A stretch of 64,000 nucleotides of DNA from Zestomonas insulae (GCF_016901015.1 NZ_JAFEUP010000005.1:372001-436000); one strand, 5' to 3'. Shown: positions 49,736-59,167, counted from the stretch's first letter. The notes: a model not told the origin generated them from the letters alone. Numbers and translations: made by a program.

Positions 49736-50653
49736 ATGAATTACGACGAAAGCCAGCAACTGATCCTCGGCCTGGTGCTGGCGGTGATGATCTTCGGCGT
49801 CTCCCTGGAGCTGCGCGTGGCGCAGTTCGCCAGCGTGCTGCGCCGTCCGCTCCCGGTGCTCGCCGGGCTGTTCGGCCAGTGCCTGATCCTGCCCTGGGCG
49901 ACCCTGCTGGTGACCCTGCTGGTCGACCTGCACCCGGGCCTCGAGCTCGGCCTGCTGCTGGTCGCCTGCTGCCCGGGCGGCAACCTGTCCAACGTCATGA
50001 CCCACCTGGCGCGCGGCAACGTCGCGCTGTCGATGAGCATGACCGCGCTGTCCAGCCTGCTCGCCCTGGTGCTGCTGCCGCTGAACTTCGCCCTGACCAG
50101 CTCGCTCAACCCGGAAGCCTCGGTCTACCTGGCCGGCCGTCTGCAGGACCTGCACGTCGACCAGGGCAGCATCGTGGTCAGCCTGGTGTTCCTGCTCGGC
50201 CTGCCGCTGCTGCTCGGCATGCTGGTCGGCAACCTGTTCCCGCGCCTGGCGGAAAAGGTCATGCCGTGGTTCAAGCGCTTCGCCCTGCTGGCCTTCGCGG
50301 TGTTCGTGGTCGGCGCGGTGGCCGGCAACTGGCGGATGTTCGTCGCCAACCTCGGCCTGGTGTTCTTCATCGTCGTGCTGCACAACCTCAGCGCCATCGT
50401 GCTCGGCTGGCTGATGGCCAAGCTGGCCCGCCAGGACGGCGCCAACCTGCGCGCCATGGTGATCGAGATCAGCATGCACAACTCCGGTCTGGCCCTCGGC
50501 CTGATCTTCGCCCAGTTCGGCGCTGAGCCGAACATGGCCCTGGTCGCCGCCTTCTGGGGTACCTGGCACCTGGTCAGCGGTGGCTTGCTGGTGCTGTTCT
50601 GGCGCAAGCGCCCGCTGCCGGTGCGCGAGGAGGCTCTGCCATGCGTGTCCTGA
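49736..50653 (+). CDS. bile acid:sodium symporter (BASS) family transporter
   Basis: A 305-residue membrane protein with about ten helices. Family motifs are LLVACCPGGNLSNVMTHLAR (crossover region) and MVIEISMHNSGLALGLIFAQ. BASS proteins carry organic anions with sodium; the bacterial substrate is open. The ATG at 49736 has AAGAGA about 9 bp upstream, better than the GTG at 49730. Its last 13 bases overlap the epimerase gene. Confidence 0.93.
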   Translation: MNYDESQQLILGLVLAVMIFGVSLELRVAQFASVLRRPLPVLAGLFGQCLILPWATLLVTLLVDLHPGLELGLLLVACCPGGNLSNVMTHLARGNVALSMSMTALSSLLALVLLPLNFALTSSLNPEASVYLAGRLQDLHVDQGSIVVSLVFLLGLPLLLGMLVGNLFPRLAEKVMPWFKRFALLAFAVFVVGAVAGNWRMFVANLGLVFFIVVLHNLSAIVLGWLMAKLARQDGANLRAMVIEISMHNSGLALGLIFAQFGAEPNMALVAAFWGTWHLVSGGLLVLFWRKRPLPVREEALPCVS

Positions 50654-51603
50654 TCACCGGCGCCGCCGGTTTCATCGGCCAGCAGGTGCTCGCCGACCTG
50701 TCCATCCACCACCCGGAATGGACACTGATCGCCGCCGACATCCGTGCCCTCGGCCAGCAGTGGCTGAAGCCGAACATCGAAACGGTGACCCTCGACATCA
50801 GCCAGGCCGCGCAGGTCCACGAGTGCGTGGCAACCTGGCGGCCGCAGGCCATCGTCCACCTCGCCTCGGTGGTCACCCCGCCGCCGGGGATGAGCGAGGC
50901 GACGCTGCACGCCATCGACGTCGGCGGCACCCGCGCGGTGCTCGACGCGGCGCTGGCCAACGGCGTCGAGCAGCTGGTGGTGACCAGCTCCGGCGCCGCC
51001 TACGGCTACTACCCGGAAAACGCCGAGTGGATCGACGAGAACGATCCGCTGCGCGGTCATGCGCAGTTCGCCTATGCCAAGCACAAGCGCGAGGTCGAGC
51101 AGCTGCTCGCCCATGCGCGCCGCGAGCACCCGCGCCTCAAGCAGTTGGTGCTGCGCCCGGGGACCATCCTCGGCAAGCAGGTCAACAACCAGATCACCGA
51201 CCTGTTCAAGAAACGCGCGGTGATGGGCGTGCGCGGCAGCGACAGCCGCTTCGTGTTCATCTGGGACCAGGACGTGGTGAGCATCATCCGCCAGGGCCTG
51301 GACCGCGGTTCGGCAGGCATCTTCAACCTCGCCGGCGACGGCGCGCTGAGCCTGCGCGAGATCGCCGCGATCCTCGGCAAGCCCTACCGGCCGCTGCCGC
51401 CGGGGCTGATCCGTACCGTGCTGCGCCTGCTCAAGCCGCTCGGCCTGACCCAGTACGGCCCCGAGCAACTGGACTTCCTGCGCTACCGCCCGGTGCTGGC
51501 CAACCGCCGGCTGAAGGAAGAGTTCGGCTACCAGCCGCGCTACACCAGCCGCGAGGCCTTCCTCGCCTTCCTCGCCGCCCAGGGCGTCGAGGCGTGCGCC
51601 TGA
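50641..51603 (+). CDS. NAD-dependent epimerase/dehydratase (extended SDR)
   Basis: A 320-residue extended short-chain dehydrogenase. The N-terminal NAD-binding motif is GAAGFIG (residues 7-13), the active-site Ser lies in VVTSSGAAYGY and the YxxxK motif is YAKHK near residue 143. Substrate is probably a nucleotide sugar, unknown. The start overlaps the BASS gene by 13 bp, which implies coupled expression of a transporter and a modifying enzyme. Confidence 0.92.
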   Translation: MRVLITGAAGFIGQQVLADLSIHHPEWTLIAADIRALGQQWLKPNIETVTLDISQAAQVHECVATWRPQAIVHLASVVTPPPGMSEATLHAIDVGGTRAVLDAALANGVEQLVVTSSGAAYGYYPENAEWIDENDPLRGHAQFAYAKHKREVEQLLAHARREHPRLKQLVLRPGTILGKQVNNQITDLFKKRAVMGVRGSDSRFVFIWDQDVVSIIRQGLDRGSAGIFNLAGDGALSLREIAAILGKPYRPLPPGLIRTVLRLLKPLGLTQYGPEQLDFLRYRPVLANRRLKEEFGYQPRYTSREAFLAFLAAQGVEACA

Positions 51604-51624
51604 CGCCATCCCAGGCGCCTGCTG

Positions 51625-51744
51625 ATCGCGAATGAATTCGCTCCTACCACGGCGGCTAACGCGACCACTGTAGGAGCGGATTTATCCGCGAAAACCGGCA
51701 ACCCCAACGCCGGGGATACCTCTCGCTTCACGCATAAATCCGCG
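51625..51744. repeat. REP cluster downstream of the epimerase gene
   Basis: An inverted unit at 51625-51647 (ATCGCGAATGAATTCGCTCC) is followed by a variant direct unit at 51669-51691 (TGTAGGAGCGGATTTATCCG). A partial inverted partner of the latter, CGCATAAATCCGCGG, lies at 51731-51745. The cluster lies between convergent genes. Confidence 0.85.
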
Positions 51745-51791
51745 GCGACCCACCGCGGGCACGTCCGCCGCGCGCGACTGATTGACCACGC

Positions 51792-52826
51792 TCAGCTCAG
51801 CGGCTGGCTGTACTGCGCGCGGTACTCGCCGGGGGTCAGCCCGGTCCAGTGGCGGAACGCGCGGAAGAACACGCTGGGTTCCGAATAGCCGAGCAGCAGG
51901 GCGATCTCCGCCGCCGGCAGCTGGCCATCGCGCAGGTGGCGTTCAGCGAGCTGCCGGCGCGTATCGTTGAGCAGCTGCTGGTAGCTGCTGCCCTCCTCGG
52001 CCAGGCGCCGCTGCAGGGTCCGTTCGCTGAGGTGCAGGGTGCGCGCCAGCTCGGCGCGGTCCGGTTCGCCATGCGCCAGCTGCGCGCCGAGCAGGGTCAC
52101 CACGCGCGCCACCAGGCCCTCGCTGGGCAAGCGCGCGAGCAGCGCCTCGGCGTGCTGGCGGAGCAGCTGCTGCAGCGGCGGGTTGGCCTGGATCAGCGCG
52201 GCGCTACCCAGGCTGGCCGGCAGCACCAGCGCGTAGTCGTCGGCGCCGAAGCGCAGCGGGCAGTCGAACACCTCGGCGTACACCGCCAGCGCCTCCGGCT
52301 CGGCATGCGCGAAGTCGGCGCGCAGCAGGCGGAATTCGTCGAGCAGCGGCGCCATCATCTGCACCCAGAAGGCCATCAGCGCGAGGATGCGCGTGCGCGT
52401 GGCCGGCAGCTGCGGGTGCAGCGGCCGGTAGATCAGGCGCAGCTCGCTGGCGCTGGCTTCCAGCTGCAGTTCGCCGCCCTCGCCGACCAGGCGCTGGTAG
52501 CGCAGCCCGGCGGCCAGCGCGTCACCCAGCGTGGCACTGCTCTGCAGCAGGTAGCCGAGCACGCTGAACGGTCCCGGCGCCAGATGCCGGCCCAGCGCCA
52601 GGCCCGGCTCGGGCGGCGGCAGGCGACTGCCGAGCAGCTGCCAGAGGTGCTCCTGCACGGCGAACGGCACCCGCGCATCGGGGTCGCTGAGCTGCTGTTC
52701 GGCCAGGCCGCAGGCGGCGAGCAACTCGCTGCGCTCGAGGCCGAGGCGCTGCGCGGCGTGCAGCACCGCCTGGGTGATGCTGGCGCTGACGGAGGCGTGG
52801 GGGCTGTCGATCGGGGAACTGGTCAT
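51792..52826 (-). CDS. AraC-family transcriptional regulator
   Basis: A 344-residue regulator with an N-terminal arabinose-binding-like domain of the type PF12625 (about 25-210) and a C-terminal AraC double helix-turn-helix (ARTLHLSERTLQRRLAEEGS, IALLLGYSEPSVFFRAFRHW). The ATG at 52826 (MTSSPIDSPHASV) is the first with a fitting N terminus; there is no strong ribosome site. It lies 44 bp downstream of the Na/Pi cotransporter gene and may be co-transcribed with it. Effector unknown. Confidence 0.9.
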   Translation of the reverse strand: MTSSPIDSPHASVSASITQAVLHAAQRLGLERSELLAACGLAEQQLSDPDARVPFAVQEHLWQLLGSRLPPPEPGLALGRHLAPGPFSVLGYLLQSSATLGDALAAGLRYQRLVGEGGELQLEASASELRLIYRPLHPQLPATRTRILALMAFWVQMMAPLLDEFRLLRADFAHAEPEALAVYAEVFDCPLRFGADDYALVLPASLGSAALIQANPPLQQLLRQHAEALLARLPSEGLVARVVTLLGAQLAHGEPDRAELARTLHLSERTLQRRLAEEGSSYQQLLNDTRRQLAERHLRDGQLPAAEIALLLGYSEPSVFFRAFRHWTGLTPGEYRAQYSQPLS

Positions 52827-52870
52827 GCCGGCGATTCTGCCCAAGCCAACGCCGCGAGGGTAGTCCGCGC

Positions 52871-54541
52871 TCACGCCGAGGCGGCGCTGTCGTGTTCCGC
52901 GTCGGCCACGGTGCTTGGCAGCAGCGCGCCGGTGTCCTCGCCTTCGAGGACCACGTAGGCGCTGATGCAGAACATCGAGTTGAGGCGCTTCATGTCGGCG
53001 ATCAGCTCCAGGTGCAGGGCGCTGGTCTCCAGGCTCTGCCGGTTGCCGTGGTACAGGCGGCCGACGTGGGCATGCGCCAGCCGGCGCTCCTGGGCGCGGA
53101 AGCGGCGCTTCTCGCGGAGCAGCTGGCGGGCGCTCTCGGCGTCGCCGTAGACGAACACCGCCAGCCCCAGGCGCAGGTTGGCCATCAGTTGGCCGTGCAG
53201 CGCGGCCAGCTCCTCCAGGCCGTGCGCGGAAAACTCGCGGCGCTGCGCGGTCTTCTGGTCCTGCACCTTGCCGAGCATGCGTTCGACCAGATCGCCGGCC
53301 TGCTCGAGGTTGACCGCCAGTTCGATGATTTCCGCCCAGCGCCGCCGCTCGCGCTCGCTGAGGCTGTCCTGGTCGATGCGCGCCAGGTACAGCTTGACCG
53401 CGCTATACAGCGCGTCGACGTCGTCATCCAGGCGGCGCAGTTCGCGGCTCAGCGCCGGCTGGCCGCCGCGCAGCACTTCGAGCAGGTTGTTGAGCATGCT
53501 CTCGATCAGGTCGCCGATGCGCAGCGTCTCGCGCACCGCATTGGCCAGCGCCAGGCTCGGCAGCTGCAGCGCAGTGGGGTCGAGGTAGCGCGGCCGGGCG
53601 ATGCCGTTGGCGGCCGGCTGGTCGGGCAGCAGCCAGGTGCAGAAGCGCGCCATGGCGCCCACGGTGGGCAGCATCAACAGGCAGCGCAGGCTGTTGTAGG
53701 CCAGGTGGAAGCCGATCACCAGGCCCTGCGCGCTCCAGTTCAGGCCGTCCATCCACTGCGCCAGCGGGTACAGCAGCGGGATCACCAGGATCAGCCCGAG
53801 CACCTTGTAGAGCAGGCTGCCCAGCGCCACGCGGCGCCCGGCGGCGCTCTGCATGCTGGCATTGAGCAGCGCCAGCACGCCGCTGCCGATGTTCGCGCCG
53901 ATCACCAGACCGATCGCCACCGGCAGGCTGATCAGCTTGGCGCCGGCCAGCGTGGCGGTGAGCAGCACGGCGGCCAGGCTGGAGTAGGAGATCAGCGCGA
54001 ACAGCGCACCGACCAGCGCGTCGAGCAGCAGGTCACCGGTCAGCGAGGCGAACAGCACCTTGATGCCGTGCGCCTGGGTGATCGGCAGCGCGGCGCTGAC
54101 GATCAGTTCGAGGGCAAGGATGATCAGCCCCAGGCCAATGCCGACGCGACCCAGCTGGCCGGCACGGGTCTGCTTGCGCGACAGGAAGAAGATCACCCCG
54201 AGGAAGATCAGCAGTGGCGACAGCCAGGACAGATCGAGGGTCAGCACCCGCGACATCAGCGCGGTGCCGACGTCGGCACCGAGCATGATCGCCAGCGCCG
54301 GGCCCAGCGCCATCAGGCCTTGGGCGACGAACGAGGTGACCAGCAGCGCGGTGGCGTTGCTGCTCTGCACCAGCGCGGTGACGCCGATCCCGGCGGCGAA
54401 CGCCAGCGGCCGGCGGCGCATGTTGTGGCTGAGCACCCCACGCAGCTGGCTGCCGAACACGCGCAGGATGCCGGTGCGCACGATGTGCGTGCCCCAGATC
54501 AGCAGGGCCACGGCGGACAACAGATTCAACAGGGTGAGCAT
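52871..54541 (-). CDS. Na/Pi cotransporter family protein with PhoU-like C-terminal domain
   Basis: A 556-residue protein. The N-terminal membrane part (residues 1-320) has the duplicated QSS-type motif: VTALVQSSNATALLVTSFVA and FALISYSSLAAVLLTATLAG. The C-terminal 220 residues form a PhoU-like helical bundle (LRIGDLIESMLNNLLEVLRG). Bacterial homologues export or import phosphate with sodium and affect phosphate homeostasis. The ATG at 54541 has GGGGGAGG about 9 bp upstream; the frame extends further without support. Confidence 0.92.
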   Translation of the reverse strand: MLTLLNLLSAVALLIWGTHIVRTGILRVFGSQLRGVLSHNMRRRPLAFAAGIGVTALVQSSNATALLVTSFVAQGLMALGPALAIMLGADVGTALMSRVLTLDLSWLSPLLIFLGVIFFLSRKQTRAGQLGRVGIGLGLIILALELIVSAALPITQAHGIKVLFASLTGDLLLDALVGALFALISYSSLAAVLLTATLAGAKLISLPVAIGLVIGANIGSGVLALLNASMQSAAGRRVALGSLLYKVLGLILVIPLLYPLAQWMDGLNWSAQGLVIGFHLAYNSLRCLLMLPTVGAMARFCTWLLPDQPAANGIARPRYLDPTALQLPSLALANAVRETLRIGDLIESMLNNLLEVLRGGQPALSRELRRLDDDVDALYSAVKLYLARIDQDSLSERERRRWAEIIELAVNLEQAGDLVERMLGKVQDQKTAQRREFSAHGLEELAALHGQLMANLRLGLAVFVYGDAESARQLLREKRRFRAQERRLAHAHVGRLYHGNRQSLETSALHLELIADMKRLNSMFCISAYVVLEGEDTGALLPSTVADAEHDSAASA

Positions 54542-54852
54542 GGCAGCGGCCTCCCCCTCAGCCAACGTGGGCGGCGCTCTGGCTCGGCGGTGCGGGGCAA
54601 GGCGGGCGGGCGTCGCGCGATAGATATGAGACTCACGCAAGGGCGCTCGGGTTCGACAGCTCCAGCCGAACGCGGCCCTTCCTCTAGCTTTAGTTGCGCT
54701 TCGCCCTGCGCGCCAGTCGGCGCGGCAGCAAGCGCAACGGCGCGGCGCATTTTTTGCCGCGCCCGCGGTCCTATTCAGTGAACACGTCAGCCGGTGGCGG
54801 TCGCTGTTTTCCGCGCAGCCTGGCGCAGCCCACTCCGCTGGAGGAAGCCCAG
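54542..54852. other. 311-bp divergent gap with two long hairpins
   Basis: No gene is seen between the cotransporter and the lipoprotein gene. GTTGCGCTT (54693-54701) pairs with AAGCGCAAC (54730-54738), with an inner TGCGCGCC-AGTC-GGCGCGGCA arm. A second hairpin pairs GCGCGGC (54740-54746) with GCCGCGC (54756-54762) around a T-rich loop. They may be a leader structure or a repeat. No promoter could be assigned. Confidence 0.5.
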
Positions 54853-55578
54853 ATGCCCCACGCCTCGATCCTTTCGCGCCTGCTCAGCTCGCTGGCGCCC
54901 CTGCCGTTGCTGGTCGCCTGCGCCAGCCAAGCCTCGCCGCCGGTCAGTCCGCCGGGTACCAGCCTGCCCGAGCGCGGCGCCGACCGGGTCGGCACCAAGG
55001 TCTCGCAGTACGTCGATCGTTTCGGCTGCCTGCCCGGACCGTTCGACCCGGCGACGCTGCCCAAGCCGGTGCCGCCTGGCCAGCCCGGCGAGTTCATCGC
55101 CGGCTACCACAACCACGTCGAACCCGGCACACCGTGCGCCACCCAGGTCAGCCATGCCTACAACGGCACCTTCGGCTTCAACCTCGAAGACCTGCGCGGC
55201 GCCACCATCACCTCGGCGACGCTGCTGCTCGACCGGCGCAACACCCTGGTCGGCAACCGCGTGTCCGGCGGCGACCAGTGCGGCCTGCACCTGCTGGTGG
55301 CCAGCGAGGCGCTGGATGCCGGCAGCAACTTCGCGGTGATCAGCGGCACGCCGGTGGAAGGTCCGCTGCAGCAGGTCGGCCAGGGCAGCAGCACCACCAC
55401 GGTGAGCATCCCGGTGACCACCGAGGTGCAGCGCTGGGTGCTCAACGACCAGCCGAACTACGGCTTCGTGCTCGCCCCGCCGCAAGGCGCGCTGGCGAAG
55501 AACGAGGACAGCTGCACCGGCTACTGGTCGAAACCGCGCCTGCAGTTGCAGGTGGTGATGCCCACCGCGAGTCGCTAG
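54853..55578 (+). CDS. putative lipoprotein of unknown function
   Basis: A 241-residue protein with signal and lipobox LPLLVAC (Cys near residue 24) followed by a Pro/Ser-rich linker. The mature domain has alternating hydrophobic strands (TITSATLLLDRRNTLVG, TTVSIPVTTEVQRWVL) and four further cysteines that could form disulfides; it resembles the DNRLRE-type beta-sandwich in pattern but I do not claim membership. The ATG at 54853 has GGAGGAAG about 6 bp upstream. Divergent from the cotransporter. Confidence 0.72.
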   Translation: MPHASILSRLLSSLAPLPLLVACASQASPPVSPPGTSLPERGADRVGTKVSQYVDRFGCLPGPFDPATLPKPVPPGQPGEFIAGYHNHVEPGTPCATQVSHAYNGTFGFNLEDLRGATITSATLLLDRRNTLVGNRVSGGDQCGLHLLVASEALDAGSNFAVISGTPVEGPLQQVGQGSSTTTVSIPVTTEVQRWVLNDQPNYGFVLAPPQGALAKNEDSCTGYWSKPRLQLQVVMPTASR

Positions 55579-55586
55579 GGGCGCCC

Positions 55587-55658
55587 GTAGGAGCGAATGT
55601 ATTCGCGATAGCCGGCAACGCCGCGCCCGGTCCCATCGCGAATGAATTCGCTCCTGCA
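55587..55658. repeat. REP element pair upstream of recC
   Basis: A direct unit (55587-55609, GTAGGAGCGAATGTATTCGC) and an inverted unit (55635-55658) form a pair as at 6014, with two or three mismatches. It lies between the lipoprotein stop and the recC start, 95 bp before recC. Confidence 0.9.
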
Positions 55659-55753
55659 GCAATGGCCAGCAATTGCAGGCCGGCGCACAGGCCGTGTCGC
55701 CGGCAGGCACTCCGCTGCTACCCTAGCCGCGTCTCCGACTGCCGGCTGCCCCG

Positions 55754-58700
55754 ATGCTCTCGCTCTACCACGCCCCCGACCTGGAAACCCTCGGCGAACT
55801 GGCCACCACCCTGCTCGCCCAGCCGCAGCGCGACCCGCTGGCGCCGGCGCGGGTGGTGGTGCCGAGCCACGGCATGGGCCGCTGGCTGAGCCTCGAGCTG
55901 GCGCGCAAGCAGGGCATCGCCATGCACCTCGAGGTGCAGCTGCCCTCGGCGTTCGTCTGGGCGCTGAGCCGCCAGGTGCTCGGCGAGTTGCCCGAGCAAT
56001 CCGCGTTCGCCCCGGCGACCCTGTCCTGGCGGCTCTACGACTGGCTGTGCGAGCCCGCCAACCTGGCCCTCGCGCCGCGCCTGGCGCACTACCTGGAAGG
56101 CGGCGACGAACGCCGCCGGCTCACCCTGGCAACGCGGATCGCCGACGTCTTCGACCAGTACCTGCTGTACCGCGACGACTGGCTGGCCGCCTGGGAGCGC
56201 GGCGAGCGCCTTGAGCTCGGCGCCGACGAGGACTGGCAGGCGCTGCTCTGGCAGGAGCTGACCCGCGACGGCCACCCGCACCGCGCGCGCCTGCTCGACG
56301 ACCTGCTGCAGCGCCTGTACGCCAGCGAACCGCTCAGCGGGCTGCCCGAGCGCCTGCTGGTGTTCGGCATCAGCAGCCTGCCGCCGCACCACCTGCGCGT
56401 GCTCACCGGCCTGGCCCGGCACATCGACGTGGTGCTGTTCGCCCTCAACCCGAGCCGCGAGGCCTGGGGCGAAATCCGCGACGTCGCCGAGCTGGCCCGC
56501 CAGCCGGAGATCAGCCCGGACGACTGGTACCTGGACGTCGGCCACCCACTGCTGGCCAGTCTCGGCAAGCAGGGCCGGGACTTCTTTGACAGCCTGTTCG
56601 CCAGCGTCTTCGCCGAGCAGGGCGAGGACATCGGCATCTACCCGGGCGACCACGAGCTGGCCGACGACAGCCTGCTGCACGCCCTGCAGCAGGACATCCT
56701 GCGCCTGCGCACCCGGCAGCCCGAGGAACGTCTGACGCTGCGCGACGATGACCGCTCGCTGGAGCTGCACATCGCCCACTCGCCGCTGCGCGAGGTGGAA
56801 ATCCTCCACGACCAGCTGCTCGCCCGCTTCGCCGCCGACCCCGGGCTGAGCCCCGACCAGGTGGTGGTGCTGACCCCCGACATCGAACGCTACGCGCCGT
56901 GCATCGAGGCGGTGTTCGCCCCGCGCGACGGCGTGCCGCGCATCCCGTTCTCCCTCGCCGACCGCAGCCGGCGCGCCGAAGTGCCGCTGCTCGAGGCGTT
57001 CGTCGAACTGCTCGGCCTGCCGGAAAGCCGCTTCGCCGCCGAGGACATCCTCGCCTGGCTGGAGCAGCCGGCGATCGCCCGCCGCGCCGGCATCGCCCGC
57101 GAGGACCTGCCGCTGCTGCGCGACTGGCTGCGCGCCGCCGGCGTGCGCTGGGGCCGCGACGCCGAACACCGCGCCAGCCTCGGCCTGCCGGCAGACCCGG
57201 CGTTCACCTGGCGCGAGGGCCTCGATCGCCTGCTGCTCGGCTTTGCCGCGCCGCCGCAACTGGCCGGCGACGCCGCGCCGCTGCTCGGCGAACTGTGGCC
57301 GCTGGACGCCCTGGAAGGCGCCCGCGCGCAACTGCTCGGGCGCCTGGCCGGCTTCGTCGAGCTGCTCGGCGGCTGGGCCGAACGCCTGCAGCGGCCGCGC
57401 GCGCTGAGCGTCTGGGCGGACGACCTGCTGCAGCTGATCGACACGCTGTTCGACGAGAGCGAGGCCGGCGACAGCCTGCTGCTACTCAGCCAGGCCTGCG
57501 CCGCGCTGCGCGAGCAGGCCCAGGCCGCCGGCATCCAGCGCCCGCTGGAACTGGCCCTGGTGCGCCAGCAACTCGGCGCGCTGCTGGAGGCCGGCGGCGG
57601 CGCCAGCGGTTTCCTCACTGGCGCGGTAACCTTCTGCACCATGGTGCCGATGCGCAGCCTGCCGTTCCGCCTGGTCTGCCTGCTCGGCCTCGACGACGGC
57701 GCGCTGCCGCGCCGCACCCCGGCGCCCGGCTTCGACCTGATCGCCCAGCGGCCGCGGCGTGGCGACCGCGCGCGGCGCCTCGACGACCGCTACCTGCTGC
57801 TGGAAACCCTGCTCTCGGCCCGCGACGCGCTGTACCTCAGCTACGTCGGCCGCGACCCGCGCGACAACGCCGAGCTGCCGCCCTCGGTGCTACTCAGCGA
57901 ACTGCTGGAAAGCGTCGACCTGACCGCTGTGTGTAGGAGCGAATTCATTCGCGATCCTTCAGCGCCGGCGGATGCGCCAACGCATGCGGGCCTACAGGAA
58001 TCCCCGGCCAGCGCGCGCATCAGCGTGGCCCATCCGCTGCAGCCGTTCGCCCCCGGCAACTTCGCCGGCGGCCGCCGCAGCGGTTTCGCCGCGCCCTGGT
58101 TCCGCGCCGCACAGCGCCTGGCCCAGCCGGCCGAGGGCACAGTCCAGCCGTTCGCCAGCCAGCTGCCGGCCGCCGACGGCGAGGCGCTGCGCATCGAGCC
58201 GGCCGACCTGCTGCAGTGCTTCCGCCACCCGGCGCGCTTTCTCCTCGAACGGCGCCTCGGTCTGCGCCTCGCCGATCAGGAGGAGAACCTCGCCGGCGAC
58301 GAACCCTTCGCCCTCGAACCCAGCGCCTTTCGCGGCCTGCGTCAGCTGGCGCTGCAGGCGGTCGAGCATGGCTGGAGCCCCGCCGCCGAACGCCAGGTGG
58401 CGCGTGCCGCCGGCTGGCTGCCGAGCGGCGAGCTCGGCCAGGCGCTGTGGGGCAAACTGCGCGGCCCGGTGCGCGCCTTCGCCCCGCGGTTGTTCGACAC
58501 GCGCCCGGCGGAAACCCCGCAGCCGCTGCTGGTCGACCTGCAACTGGCCGGCCTGCATGTGCACGGCTTCCTCGACGGAGTCACCGCGGCCGGGCTGTTC
58601 GAGTGGCGCCTCAATCGCCCGGCGGCCTGGGACCTGCCGGGTTTCTGGCTGCGCCACCTGCTGCTGAACCTCGCCGCCACCCCAGAGATCGCCCGCCACA

Positions 58701-59080
58701 GCCTGCTGATCTCCCCGGCCGGCGACTGGCAGCTCGGCCCGCAGAACGATGCCGCCGCGCTGCTCGAACCCTGGCTGCGCGCCTACCGCCAGGCGCTCTG
58801 CGAACCGCTGCCGTTTCTGGTGCGCAGCAGCTACGAATTCGCCAAGGCCAAGTGCACGCCGAGCGCCAAGAGCCGCAAGGAGCCGCTCGATGCGGCGCGC
58901 GACAAGGCCCAGGCCGCCTGGCTCGGCGCCGACTTCAGCCCGATTGAGGGGGAGAGCCTCGACCCCTGGTACGCCTTGGCGTTCCGCGACCGGGTCGCGC
59001 TCGACGAACGCTTCGAGCAGCTCGCCGAGGAACTGCTCGGCCCGCCGCTGCTGGCCCTCGCCGAGGGCGACGACGAGTAG
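55754..59080 (+). CDS. recC: RecC subunit of exodeoxyribonuclease V
   Basis: A 1108-residue protein, the Chi-recognition subunit of RecBCD that processes double-strand breaks. The N terminus (VVVPSHGMGRWLSLELARKQ) is the inactive helicase-like domain and the C-terminal part is nuclease-like (FKLECFRHPARFLLERRL-type pattern, seen as LLQCFRHPARFLLERRLGLR). Length is close to E. coli RecC (1122). A REP element is translated in frame at residues about 727-748 (the peptide CRSEFIRD). In other pseudomonads recB follows directly; here two genes lie between them. Confidence 0.95.
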   Translation: MLSLYHAPDLETLGELATTLLAQPQRDPLAPARVVVPSHGMGRWLSLELARKQGIAMHLEVQLPSAFVWALSRQVLGELPEQSAFAPATLSWRLYDWLCEPANLALAPRLAHYLEGGDERRRLTLATRIADVFDQYLLYRDDWLAAWERGERLELGADEDWQALLWQELTRDGHPHRARLLDDLLQRLYASEPLSGLPERLLVFGISSLPPHHLRVLTGLARHIDVVLFALNPSREAWGEIRDVAELARQPEISPDDWYLDVGHPLLASLGKQGRDFFDSLFASVFAEQGEDIGIYPGDHELADDSLLHALQQDILRLRTRQPEERLTLRDDDRSLELHIAHSPLREVEILHDQLLARFAADPGLSPDQVVVLTPDIERYAPCIEAVFAPRDGVPRIPFSLADRSRRAEVPLLEAFVELLGLPESRFAAEDILAWLEQPAIARRAGIAREDLPLLRDWLRAAGVRWGRDAEHRASLGLPADPAFTWREGLDRLLLGFAAPPQLAGDAAPLLGELWPLDALEGARAQLLGRLAGFVELLGGWAERLQRPRALSVWADDLLQLIDTLFDESEAGDSLLLLSQACAALREQAQAAGIQRPLELALVRQQLGALLEAGGGASGFLTGAVTFCTMVPMRSLPFRLVCLLGLDDGALPRRTPAPGFDLIAQRPRRGDRARRLDDRYLLLETLLSARDALYLSYVGRDPRDNAELPPSVLLSELLESVDLTAVCRSEFIRDPSAPADAPTHAGLQESPASARISVAHPLQPFAPGNFAGGRRSGFAAPWFRAAQRLAQPAEGTVQPFASQLPAADGEALRIEPADLLQCFRHPARFLLERRLGLRLADQEENLAGDEPFALEPSAFRGLRQLALQAVEHGWSPAAERQVARAAGWLPSGELGQALWGKLRGPVRAFAPRLFDTRPAETPQPLLVDLQLAGLHVHGFLDGVTAAGLFEWRLNRPAAWDLPGFWLRHLLLNLAATPEIARHSLLISPAGDWQLGPQNDAAALLEPWLRAYRQALCEPLPFLVRSSYEFAKAKCTPSAKSRKEPLDAARDKAQAAWLGADFSPIEGESLDPWYALAFRDRVALDERFEQLAEELLGPPLLALAEGDDE
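57932..57996 (+). repeat. REP element inside the recC coding sequence
   Basis: The standard unit (57932-57955, TGTAGGAGCGAATTCATTCG) is identical to the one at 6014. A degraded partner ends with CCTACA at 57991-57996. It has no stop codon in the recC frame and adds about 20-22 residues, including CRSEFIRD. Confidence 0.93.
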
Positions 59081-59083
59081 GCC

Positions 59084-59158
59084 GTAGGATGGGTCGAGGC
59101 GCACCGCGCCGATACCCATCGAACGATGCCGATGGGTATCGCTGCGCTCAACCATCCT
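59084..59158. repeat. REP-like repeat, second family, after recC
   Basis: GTAGGATGGGT (59084-59094) and GATACCCATC (59111-59120) are followed by the inverted GATGGGTATC (59131-59140) and ACCATCCT (59151-59158). The same family is at 43404. It abuts the recC stop codon. Confidence 0.8.
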
Positions 59159-59167
59159 CCGCGGGGC

